Origin: Paulownia fortunei
Lineage: Eukaryota; Streptophyta; Magnoliopsida; Lamiales; Paulowniaceae
Reading direction: 5' to 3'
Assembly: GCA_019321725.1 (NCBI GenBank)
Contig: CM033106.1
Span: forward strand, 21,016,965 to 21,080,964
Length of the DNA: 64,000 bases
Shown here: positions 10,499 through 20,215 of the stretch, in pieces
Numbering within the stretch: the stretch's first letter is position 1
Layout: every line of letters starts with the position of its first letter
Notes under the pieces: generated by a model
What the model saw: the letters and a program-made list of their open reading frames with translations, nothing else
Told to the model about the DNA's origin: nothing
Databases searched by the model: none
Position numbers and translations under genes: made by a program

Positions 10499-13040
10499 CT
10501 AAAAATGACCACCAGTACTACACGTACGTCGGTGGCATTATCGTCTACCTCGACGTCCATCCTGAGCAGCAATAATATCATATGATTGGTTTGGGATCGG
10601 TTTATCAACATATGTACTATAGTTTAAATTAAAGTTCGGCTGACCTGACGAAGTTGTGGAGCTCGACTCTCCACGATCATGATAGTCGCTGTCTAGATAT
10701 GAAAATATAACAAGCGAGATAATAAAATCTCCATGTCCAGAATCGTGTCCTAGATGCTATTGAACAAATGGTGTCTGCGCCATGTCTAAATTTGAACTGA
10801 GTAGAATAGAGAATGATATTATAGATGGTGGCATACCCCAATACGGAGTGAATGGGTTATTCGGTTGTGCTTGTTGAGGCACATAATAGTTGGCAGTGCT
10901 ATCCAAATCGTGTGATATATGATGTGTTGAGGTGGATGGACCTGCCTCATCTGCTACACTAGACATAAGTAGATGATGAATGTCGTAAGATGTAGAAGCA
11001 TGGCTAGTAAATGCACCCCGTGTTGAGGTAGAGGGACCCGCATCATCTACTACTCTAGTACGCCTCCTTGTCCTCTTGGCTGTGTCTTGTGGTGGTGGCA
11101 TTGATATATTTATAGCATCTTATTGTCTACGAAGTAGGCATATGAGATCATCAGTTGCGTGTATAACTTCACTACTCAACTGCATAAGTGAATCTATATC
11201 TTGCTCGTTCGTGCCTTCAGCACTGACTCTAATCCTCTCGACTGCCATACTCTAAAATACGTGTAAAAAAAATAATATCAAAGAATATCATAAATATGAT
11301 GCATTCACATTATAAATTTTTTTATTAATGAATATCTTACCATAACTTCCAAATTTGATATGTGTGAAGGCTGGTACCCCTCCTCTATAGGCAAATGGGA
11401 TGGTGATATTAGACGACGTGTAATGCCATCGTACTAATCCATATAGCGAGGTTCAATACTATCGGACCCAGTAATGGGAGGGTTGACGATAATAAACTGA
11501 TGTCTATTTGCCTACTGCAACACATACTCCCGATGATATCGAGCTCAATCCTCTCTACTGTGTCTCATGTGGTCTACATCGTATAAAGTCTGCTCATGCG
11601 CTGGTATATCTGGTGGAATGTACTGTCTCATGCCAAACTGGCGCAAGACCCGCTCTGGGTGATGGAACTTCACGATAGCGTAGTTGATCATTGGACAATG
11701 AGATCTCCATAGTGGCGTATTACACCTTGGACCCGACACCATAATATCTGGTGAATTCATATCATATGGCTTATGAACTACAATTATAAAATACATAAGT
11801 TTGAATTATTTGTGCATATATGAAAAAAAAAATCAAATCAAATTTAAATAAGTGCCTTAAATTCTACTCACCTCTCTATTAGTCATCCTGTCTAGTATAT
11901 CCCTAATAATCCTGACCGAATGACTCGCTATACGCATAAAGCTGTAATACTGCATCCACCTATATGTATATAAAAACAATCATAAAATAATAATCATGAA
12001 TTAATAATCACAAAATAATAGTGGAAGTAGAAGCTCATTATCATTAGCGTTAATAAGTGAGCCCATATCTTGCACCATATGGAGGAAGTGGAAGCTCATG
12101 ATCATTAGCGACGATGAGTGGGCCATATTTACTCGCGAATGTAATCATCTTGGCACCAACATGGTAATGTGAGACCATGCCCATATCAGCAAAAATATAT
12201 ATTAATCTAATGAAAGTGGCAAACATACTGATATAATATAAGAAAGTAACAACACTTATATAAAGTTTATCTGTAGAAGCACCATTGTACCACTAAACAT
12301 TCTTATCTTTATCCGATGCAGTGCACAACTCACGATACATGAAAGATAGTACTGCATTGCCCCAACTGAAATAAACAACATCCTTAATCTGCTCTATACT
12401 CTGTAGATATAGCAACAACACTCCATTGCCTGATGAATCAGGACGCATAATGCTACTGAGTAGAATCAATGCACATCCGCGTGCATATCGCTCTAACTCA
12501 TTATGGGGAGTGTCATCTGTTACTGGGTTAGCCTGAAGATAACTCCTCAAGGTACTCAACAATATACGCCCACCCCTAAACTGTTGTGAAGTGGGTCAAA
12601 ATTCTAAGTAATGGTGGCAATAATCCTACCACTGCTCGGTAGATCTTCTCGGATCAACTCCAATAACAGACTGACCATCTACTGGTAAACCCCAAAATAA
12701 CTGTAATATCATGTAGTGTGACTGTCACCTCACCAATGTGAAAATGAAACGTATGAGCCACAGGTCACCATCTCTAGACTAGAGTAGTAATCAAATAAAA
12801 GTCCATATCAAAGTGTCCACATCAGTAAACGCCATAGAATCCCATATCATACTGAAAATGAATTACACGAGGATGCAATGCACCCTCTCCACCATGAAGA
12901 CTCCAAAATGGTGCACCTGCGTGCCTAACTATAAGTGTCCTATTAACCGCACCAGCAAATACACTTTTTGAACGGTGAGTAGCCTATCGGCATAAAACTG
13001 TCGTATCCCGTGGACCATATACAGAAATAATATCTATCAT
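10499..13040 (-). pseudogene. plant mobile domain (PMD) gene inside the MULE, decayed
   Basis: PMD proteins (MAIN/MAIL-like; aminotransferase-like plant mobile domain) occur both as host proteins and inside transposons. The first exon (about 13040-12260, minus) contains THTFHFHIGEVTVTLHD-like sequence, ILGLPVDGQSV, GGRILLSTLRSYL, ARGCALILLSSIMRPDSSG, LYLQSIEQI and SWGNAVLSFMYRELC, the classic PMD core. Further exons: one ending at about 11875 on a GTGAGT donor; 11776-11333 with TPLWRSHCPMI and HPERVLRQFGMRQ; and a last one from about 11255 with MPPPQDTAKRTRRRTR, ending near GRRGRR and a TAG at 10499-10501. Internal stops occur near 12740, 11545 and 11116, so it is a pseudogene. It lies about 300 bases downstream of mudrA on the same strand. 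Confidence 0.82.
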
Positions 13041-13336
13041 GTTTACAAATAAATAACACCATGTGTCAAGGATAATTTTTTTAATAGCATCACATGAATG
13101 TTTACATATAATATGAAATTTAACCATATGGTTCACAACAATTAAACACAAATTTTAACATATAATATGAAATTGTACATACATCATTAACAACAGTTAA
13201 ATATAACATCATTACAAAATTATTTTATATAAATAAGGAGTATTACTCCTACACAAGAGCAAATACTAATCTAACTATAATTAGATCATCTATGCTGGGA
13301 AGACGAACCTATTCCATATTCTGTTGCATTGACCAT

Positions 13337-15910
13337 TTACCTAGCCCGCGCTTGTTGTCTGGCACGTGTCTGAGACCAATCTATCTCGTTAGGAATTCGA
13401 GTAGTAGTATTCCATCTACGATAATTCTGAATCTGCAACGGATTATGCCACAACTCGAAAGGGGGAGCATCCCAATAAACTTCATTTGGCAAAGGCTCAA
13501 ACTTTCCTTTGTAAGTATCTACATAAGAACCAGTGCTATAGTACGATTTCATGTGTTGCTGAATTAACTCCAAAATGCCGGCAAGTATACATTGCATGCG
13601 AGCAAGGTATTCTAAATTGACTCCAATTACTGTATGAACACTCAATTGACCTCAGTTTCATGACGTGTATAAAACTCCTGAATGGTCCTGGTCGACGTGT
13701 TATGACAGACGCGAATTGATCTGTGTAATCAAACACATGCACCATGTACTCTATAGATAGGTTCTGCCAACTCTCATACCTTTGTAATTTATTATCAGGA
13801 CATGGTTGGTTATTCTCCACCATTCGACAACCCTTAGATAGTCAATCGAGAAAATATTTAATAGCACGATGGAACGTAATCTATACAATAGCAGTGACTG
13901 AGAGCCGTCGTGCACCTTTCAACATTCCATTAATGCATTCTGATATATTTGTTGTCAGAATGCCACATCGCCATCCTCCATCATAAGCCAAAGTCCACTG
14001 ATATTTATCTATATTCTCTAAGTATGCATGTGCATTCTTGTTAAGAGCCTTTATTTTTTCCATTACCTTATCAAATTGTTAATTGTGAACCAGTTGTATA
14101 ACATAAATCCCTTAATGTAATACTCTTGAACCACTTGTTGAAGTTAGATGACACATGCCTTAAGCAAAAACGATGCACCCCATTAGGTGGCGTGAAATCA
14201 GGTATGTATTGAACATCTCCAAGTAGGCCACTATGTCGGTCAGAAATTAAACAGACACCCTCAACCCTGCAGACAACATACATAGACAATATATGCAAAA
14301 ATTATCTCCAAGATGTAAATGTTTCTTCATCAACAACTGCAAAAGCCAGAGGCAAAACCTGTTGATTTGCATCTATCCCCACAACAATTAATAATTTGTG
14401 TGTGTACTTTGTGTAAAGATGTATTCCATCAACACTTATTACTTTACAACAATTTTGGAACCCATCGATACATAACTTGAATGCCTAAAATACATATTTC
14501 AATATTTTCTTTTCTGTGAACTTGTTGTCGATGTGATGCCACTCTACAATTGTGCCTGGATTCTATTGTTGCAGAGCTTCTAAATACTTAGGCAATTTTT
14601 TAACTGAGCTCTCCCAAGTGCCATTAACATTTTTCCTTACGCATTTCAAACCGTGCCAGGCCTTATGATATAAAATTTCATACTGATACTTTTCTTTTAT
14701 ATTTTGTTGGACATACTTAATCTCATAGGTCAGGTCACACTGAACTATGCCAGTAAGCAACCTTGCGATCATGTTTTTACATAGGTTGAGATGATCCACA
14801 AACATTGAATTCATAACGCAGGTATGAGGGCCTCCCCACTTAGTGATTTTTCATAAACCGAGCTTTGCTTTCAATGATGCTCGAAACCCCCAATTACACC
14901 ATGTGGTCGATGTATTATGGTTGCATTCCACTTTTCATAATTTTGGTATACTCTTAACCATCCAATACTCACGTCTGACAACTCATACAGAATAATCTTT
15001 AACTGAAGCTTGGAGATTTTTTTTGTCTTTGAATACCATACCATTTTCAAACTCTCCAATACTAGAGTCATAAAACTTTCATTTATTTGGAATATCAATT
15101 GAATCCACAACTATTTCTGGGTAACATGTGGTGAAAAATGGTATAGTACGATTCATATTCATTTGTTGTTGAGGGCATTGAGGCATAAAATGGAACTTGA
15201 TGTTAGGATGAATTGCCCTCATCATGTTGGTTATACATCTCTTCCAAATCATCAATTTCGTCCCCATCACCATTATCACCATCATCATCATAATCACCAT
15301 CATCTTCATCAACAATTTCATCTGGTTTGGAATCAATATGTTCTTCAATACCAAAACTGTCGACAAGTAGCTCGGACAATTCATCAGTGTATGCGTTATA
15401 CGGCTCTGTATTTGTACCTTCAAAATGCTCTTGACCAGAGCTTGAAGCACTTGAATTAAACTTATTAATGCCAACAATTGCCATATCTTGCGTCACTGTA
15501 GTCATTTCAAACACACTATCATCTTTTAAAAATGATGCATACTGATAATACTCGTTGCTTGTTGGTATCTCAAGCACAGTATTATGAATATTTTGTTCTG
15601 CCTCAACATAAAATTCTACAAATTGATTTTCTTTTCCTGGATCTAAGAAAAATTCCAATCCTTCGTCATCAGTTATTGATATTAGCTGTGACATATTTTC
15701 ACAACAGTACTTACCAAATAATTTCAATAAGAACTGTTTATCATCAACGCCCGTAATCTGATACACTTTCAATAATAATTCAGAAAATCTTATCCTACAA
15801 GACATTCTCTTAACTCCAATTGCAGGGCGATCATATATCACTAAATTAGCATCTTGTATAATTTGACCACCAAGGTATACCATAATATCGATATTGTTTC
15901 TATTTGCCAT
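13337..15910 (-). pseudogene. mudrA-type MULE transposase pseudogene
   Basis: Transposase cuts and pastes the element at its ends. The ATG at 15910 opens a 235-codon N-terminal region (MULE N-terminal domain followed by a long Asp-rich stretch). Homology then continues through frameshifts. A central block at 14814-14563 ends LPKYLEALQQ; then come SVDGIHLYTKY and VVGIDANQQVLPLAFAVVDEE (about 14450-14330), CLISDRHSGLL (14258) and the CxxH-like FCLRHVSSNFNKWF. ISECINGMLKGAR is at about 13940. The SWIM zinc finger ends IPCSHAMYTCRHFG (about 13580), followed by YKGKFEPLPNEVYW. Stops and frameshifts at several points (for example 15203, 14563, 13881) inactivate it. The C-terminal zinc knuckle is lost after TAG 13337. 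Confidence 0.88.
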
Positions 15911-16394
15911 AACTACATCAAAATAAGTATTACTATTTTATTTTTAAATAATAATTTTAAATACATAATATTTAATTAAGATTATCATAGGTATGAGAAA
16001 GATTCTCTAAATAGTTCAATAATTTTTAGCTCACATTTTCAAGTCAAATAATAAATATAAAATATAATAAACAAAAAAAAAATGCAAACATTAGCTTCTC
16101 CATATATAAAATATGTTATTAAAAATGTACTTGCATATGTCATTATAAAAAATAATATTAATAACATTTCAATACAACAAAATTTATTTTTTCAATATAA
16201 TAATACATCTACTTCACAATTATTACAATAAAATATATACATTATAATTAAAATATGATACCTGTAAGTCACACTCAAAATATGATATGCGTCGTATTTT
16301 AATCTATCGCGTACTAATCTGAACAAAAATATATAAATGTTAATTAGTCAATTTTTTTTAATTAAAAATTTTTAAAAAATAATAATATTACTTA

Positions 16395-16614
16395 TTGAAA
16401 GAAGAGAAAATGGATGTCAAGAAGGTAGGGGATGGGAGAATCCAAAAAATGAAAGAGAAAATGGAGAAAAAAAGAGTCGAGAGAGAGAGAGAAATGGAGG
16501 AAGTTGGAAATGGGGAGGGGGGAGATGGGGAGAGGAATAGGGGAAATGGGGAGTTTGCGCGGGAGGGGAAGTGGGAGAGAGGAGAGGGGAGAGAGGGGAG
16601 GGAAGACGGAGGGT
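16395..16614. other. 220-bp purine (GA-rich) tract
   Basis: The plus strand is almost pure A/G for about 220 bases, with GGGGAGAGG-like units. On the minus strand this is a CT-rich leader between the hairpin and the mudrA start, so it may be part of the transposase promoter or 5' UTR. Open frames on both strands here reflect base composition, not coding. Confidence 0.7.
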
Positions 16615-16712
16615 AAGAAGGGGAAACGATCGGCTTGAATGCCGACCGAAAGCGCAAGCTAGCTAGCGCTTGCGCTTTCGGTCGGCATTCAAGTCGATCG
16701 TTTCCCCTTCTT
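16615..16712. repeat. near-perfect hairpin with 45-base arms
   Basis: Left arm 16615-16659 and right arm 16668-16712 are reverse complements with one mismatch (G:T position in the GATCGGCTTG / AAGTCGATC segment); the loop is the eight bases TAGCTAGC. The arms contain the subterminal motif GAAAGCGCAAG. It sits about 230 bases inside the right MULE end, 5' of mudrA. Possible roles: an internal fold-back made by duplication of the subterminal region, or a source of small RNAs. Confidence 0.9.
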
Positions 16713-16862
16713 CCGCTCCCCTTGCAGAAAGCGCAACTATAGCTTGCACTTTCTCTCTCTGCAGAAAGCGCAATCTTAGGTTACGCTTCCTGTCAGAATA
16801 ATAGTGAAAGCGCGTGTTAGAATCGTATTTTCATCTGAAAGCGCATCTCCTTATACGCACTT
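16640..16862. repeat. subterminal GAAAGCGCAA repeats, right end of MULE
   Basis: Copies of GAAAGCGCA and variants occur at about 16648, 16736, 16764, 16808 and 16839, with inverted partners such as TTGCACTTTC and CGCACTTTC between them. They mirror the left-end array and mark this as the other end of the same transposon. Confidence 0.75.
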
Positions 16863-17499
16863 TCATATATTTTCTTACTATCTCACCAAATCACAGTAAA
16901 GTGTTAATTATTTTTTAAATTTATTATTTTTAATTAAATTAATCCCATAGCGCCCGTCTTGATAACTCATTATGGATCTTTTGCTAACTCATTATGGATC
17001 TTTTGCTAATTGTCCTCGTGGCAAATTTTTGGATGAGTTAACTCTGTTGTTCTCAATCCATCCATAATATTCCTTTAAATTACGGAATTAACTAATACAT
17101 CACTTTGAGATTCATATTTTGAAGGCCCCACTGACCTCTCCATCAGTAGCCATTATTAAGTTTTGAAAAGATGCGCTTCAACTAACATTTTGCTTTGATA
17201 CGACTCAAATAAATCCAACTTTATAAATCATTTCTTGATATTTAGAACTTTAGTGAAAGTTGAGTGGGGCTCAAGATTACTGTCGTTTACTTAAGATGGG
17301 GCCATATCATCTTTTGGTCCTTATGAAATGATAAGGTCTTGCGCATATATATTTTAAATCTTATATATTATATTTTAATTTAATATAAATTTTTAGATTA
17401 GAATTGAAAATTTATAAATTTGTATATTTTGACACTTTTATTCCTAAAAGTAGTAGTGAAAAACATCACATTATTAATTAAGTTTAGATGATAATTTTG

Positions 17500-18616
17500 G
17501 CAAAAAAATTATTTTTAAAGATAAAAAAATTTATTTATGGACATTCAAAAGCTTAATTTAACAGGAGTAAATTTGAAATATAGGAATTACTGTCAAATAT
17601 AACAAAAGATAGATAATGATGGATCAAAAATAATTTGAATCTAATAGTCTAAATTGACTCAATCTAATGGTCCAGTCCTAAAAATTTAAAAAAAACTCTA
17701 TCAATGCATGCATCATATTTATCATAGGGAATAAACCCTTTTTTTGAACTCCTATAAATGCCTCATTTTCCTTTATTTAAGGTATGTTGAATTTATTTAC
17801 TACTTGACTATTTTCATATTTATTTTTATATTTTTGAGCTTTGATTTTGACTTAATTGTTATAGGGTTATCGTTGGAAAAACCTCATGCTCCATACTACT
17901 TTTTCGTGTCGCATGTAAGATTCCCATTGCTTGATTAACTATTTAAAAGAATCAATTTTCGATAATTAAGGAGATACCATATCATTTTGGCGCCATATAT
18001 GCAAAACCTACATCGAAATTAATATTACAAAAAGATCTAGAGCACACAAAGCCACTGTTCAAGATGCCCCTTAGAAGAGAGGTATAACAATAATGGACAG
18101 GATAACCACTGCGAAAGCCTCTTCCCAGACGTGATCCACCACTACAATAAGGAGCACTAGCTAAAGTGGCATTATTGCAGATCACCTAGGATTGATAGAA
18201 GATGCCTCTGAAAGAGCACCAATGAGAGTAGTAGTCAAGTACACAAAGTTCGAGGTTTGTCGTCAACCTCATATAGAATTGAGCCAAGGAGAGAAGAGTC
18301 GCAGAGGAGAGGAACAGATACTCATGAAGAAGTCAGCAGTGATATCTCTTCTTAAAAACAATGCGAGGTGAAAGCTAGGAAGAGTGGAGAAGACCCAAAG
18401 GGTGGAAAGCACAATCTACCTCAACACAAGAGACCCTATGAAGGAATACATACTGCTACTAGTAACACCCCGAAGCGCAATCTTTTCTCAACCACCATCT
18501 TAGCAAAATCCCTTCCTTCATGAGTTAAGGTGTCAAATTTGTTAGTATGATAGAACTGGAGACTCTCAGGAGCACTTAGAAATATTTTATGCCAAGGGAA
18601 ATTTATATGATCTAAG
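17500..18616 (+). pseudogene. Tat-type gypsy LTR end, primer site and gag fragment (copy 1)
   Basis: The LTR 3' part carries the phrase GGGTTATCGTTGGAAAAACC (about 17863-17882), typical of Tat/Ogre-group LTRs, and ends ATCA at 17984. The primer site TGGCGCC is intact at 17988-17994. The following gag leader and gag are degenerate and parallel to 27829-28541, ending in the degenerate equivalent of that copy's DPQEHLENFY segment near 18600. There is no pol. The frame is stopped many times. On the minus strand, 17982-18185 is an incidental open frame. Confidence 0.65.
17988..17994 (+). other. gypsy primer-binding site core TGGCGCC
   Basis: TGGCGCC follows the LTR end by three bases, the usual arrangement in Tat and Athila elements. 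The corresponding site in copy 2 (about 27831) has decayed. Confidence 0.6.
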
Positions 18617-20023
18617 TTTTCTTTTTTTAATAAATACCACTTGTACCTAAATGGGGGTTTGAGAGACCCTTACCTGTTTATTAATCACAAAAACAAAGAA
18701 TAATTTATAAGATCAAAAGAAAGCTCAATGAAGAAAAAGACAGGCGTACTACTCCCTTTACAATGAATGGAAACGAAAGCAAGGTAAGCCAAGCCTATCT
18801 ACATTCACTAATCCTCAAATAGATCTCGGTATGTCTGAACCCTCAAAAGAATGGATGCTTGGACTCTCGTTTGTCAAGTTAGCTAGCCTGTCCACAATCT
18901 GATTACCTTCTATGAATATGTGTGAAAAATCCAAAAGGTAAAGAAGCAAAGTAGAACCCGAGCTTGTGTAAGAAGCTTCCAATGGCCACCCTTCATCTCG
19001 AGAAGATGAATAAGAACCTTGGAAACTGTTTCAATCCAAAGGAGTTCTACACCCAATTGTTTACAGTGCACCAGTCCTCGGACCAAGGCTGCCAATTCAG
19101 CAAATGTGTTCGATGTTTCATCAAGGGATTCATAGAAGGCTCAAATGACAACCCATTACAATTTCGGATCACCCCCCTAATTCCGGCTAAGCCTGGATTT
19201 TCCCTACTTGAACCATAAGTATTCAGTTTAATCCAGCCCAATGGTGGTTTGTGCCAAATGACTTTGTGAATTTTCATAAAAGAGTTCTTTTCCCCGAGTG
19301 TGTAGGCCAAGTTGTTGAGCAACATGCAATTCATATTTCCAGATATCATCTGACATTGCCGAGAGATGAAAAAGAATACCATGGATGATATTCCATGAAT
19401 TAAAGGTAAGATTTTGGTACTTAGCATAATAATTACGCTGCCTCCAAATGAACCATAGGATATGGAAAGACAACTAGGAGCGAATGAGGTTAGGGTCAGC
19501 ACTCCTACCGGTGGTTCGCCAAGATTGAATCGCAATCACTATATGATCTGTACTAGGCAAGGAACTATTCAGTAGCCTTCCAAAAATCTGAGACTTGGGC
19601 AGCTTCCCTACAATTAAAGAACAGATGCTGTATATTTTTATTTTCCGTGACCGCATTGGCATCTAGATGCAACTCAAAACTGTCGTCTTTGCATCCTTTT
19701 ATCGACTGGGATCCAGTCATTAATAAGCCTCCAAATAAAGAATGATATTGCAAGTGTTAGAACTCTATTCCAGATAACGGTAGGAAGAAGCCGTTTCGTT
19801 TTAGCCATTCTGATAGAGTCCCATGCTGACTTACTAGAAAATTGCCCACCTGGAGACAACTTCCACCAAGGTCGATTTGGCACTTCAAGGACAAAAGGCA
19901 CGGTCTTATGTATCCCAATTATCTTTAGTCCAGAAATAATTAGCACGAATAGAACTATGAGAAGCATCTGGAAGCAAAACTGACAGAGGACTATCCTCAA
20001 GCCAACAATTGTACTTATACAAG
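18617..20023 (-). mobile_element. 5'-truncated LINE with zinc-binding and RNase H domains
   Basis: Non-LTR retrotransposon remnant on the minus strand. About 20000-19640 encodes the plant zf-RVT region: WWKLSPGGQFSSKSAWDSIR, then SFFIWRLINDWIPVDKRMQRR-like sequence. About 19250-18920 encodes RNase H: PPLGWIKLNTYGSS, ENPGLAGIRGVIRNCNG, and later an ELLWIETVSKVL segment. The first catalytic Asp of the usual LNTDGSS is Tyr here. The 3' end is the A-rich tail seen on the plus strand as a T-rich run at 18617-18628. Candidate target duplication: TATGATCTAAG (18606-18616) and TATGATAGAAG (20024-20034), nine of eleven matching. Frameshifts and stops make it inactive; the 5' half (endonuclease, most of RT) is absent. 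Confidence 0.85.
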
Positions 20024-20185
20024 TATGATAGAAGAACTGGCCTCTATCAATTGGTCAACTCTAATACAATTATGATCTAAGACACAAGCTTAAATGCAGA
20101 AGTTACATCACTTTGGAAAAGTAGAGGTATGAGGTCTCCATGGGCATCCCTTTTGCATCACAATAAGCAGTCACTCTCATCCTTC
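20024..20185 (-). pseudogene. mudrA-type transposase N-terminal fragment (copy 2)
   Basis: On the minus strand it shares with 29922-30075 a degenerate MULE N-terminal motif series: a CPWRL-like segment, then an ASRLVS-like segment and VQELTN. Here it is more decayed, truncated by the LINE on the left and by a homopolymer run on the right. Confidence 0.5.
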
Positions 20186-20215
20186 CCCCCCCCCCCCCCC
20201 CCCCTTTTTTTTTTT
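20185..20215. repeat. C20-T11 homopolymer run
   Basis: Twenty C followed by eleven T on the plus strand, inside the mudrA-like remnant. Copy 3 has only a short T run at the matching place (about 30082), so this expanded in copy 2. Length may be unreliable in assembly. Confidence 0.9.

Larger units (their letters stand above)
9777..16943 (-). mobile_element. Mutator-like element carrying mudrA and a plant mobile domain gene
   Basis: A 7.17-kb DNA transposon. The 9-bp flanks GCCACAGCG (9768-9776) and CCCATAGCG (16944-16952) each differ by one base from GCCATAGCG, which stands uninterrupted at 22018-22026 and 34417-34425 in the sister repeats. A 9-bp target duplication is the Mutator signature. 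The termini are AT-rich and loosely inverted (both contain ATTTAATTAAAAA). Inside, on the minus strand, are a mudrA transposase pseudogene (15910-13337) and a PMD pseudogene (about 13040-10499). Repeats of GAAAGCGCAA crowd both ends. Both genes carry stops, so the copy is inactive, but the gene layout is complete. Confidence 0.9.
8554..18616. repeat. composite repeat, copy 1 (interrupted by the 7.2-kb MULE)
   Basis: Segments 8554-9776 and 16944-18616 align in order with 21140-22636 plus 27409-28541 (copy 2), and 8554-9776 plus 16944-17600 with 30978-35400 (copy 3). Shared landmarks include ATACCCTAAGATATTTATA, the phrase TAGAACCATGCAACTA, the tract CCTAATACGTAAA before a CA repeat, and the junction GCCATAGCG. 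Copy 1 begins where the copia LTR ends and finishes at the LINE poly(T). The unit carries no intact gene: an AT-rich part is followed by a Tat-type gypsy LTR and gag fragment. Confidence 0.8.

Noticed and set aside
15163..15459. His-rich plus-strand frame
   Set aside because: Antisense of the Asp-rich (GAT repeat) stretch of the mudrA N-terminal exon.
16388..16657. Open frames on both strands (Pro/Ser-rich minus, Glu/Arg-rich plus)
   Set aside because: They are by-products of the purine tract; no homology and they overlap the hairpin arm.
16615..16712. Hairpin as a bacterial-type transcription terminator
   Set aside because: The window is plant nuclear DNA; the structure belongs to a transposon and has no bacterial context.
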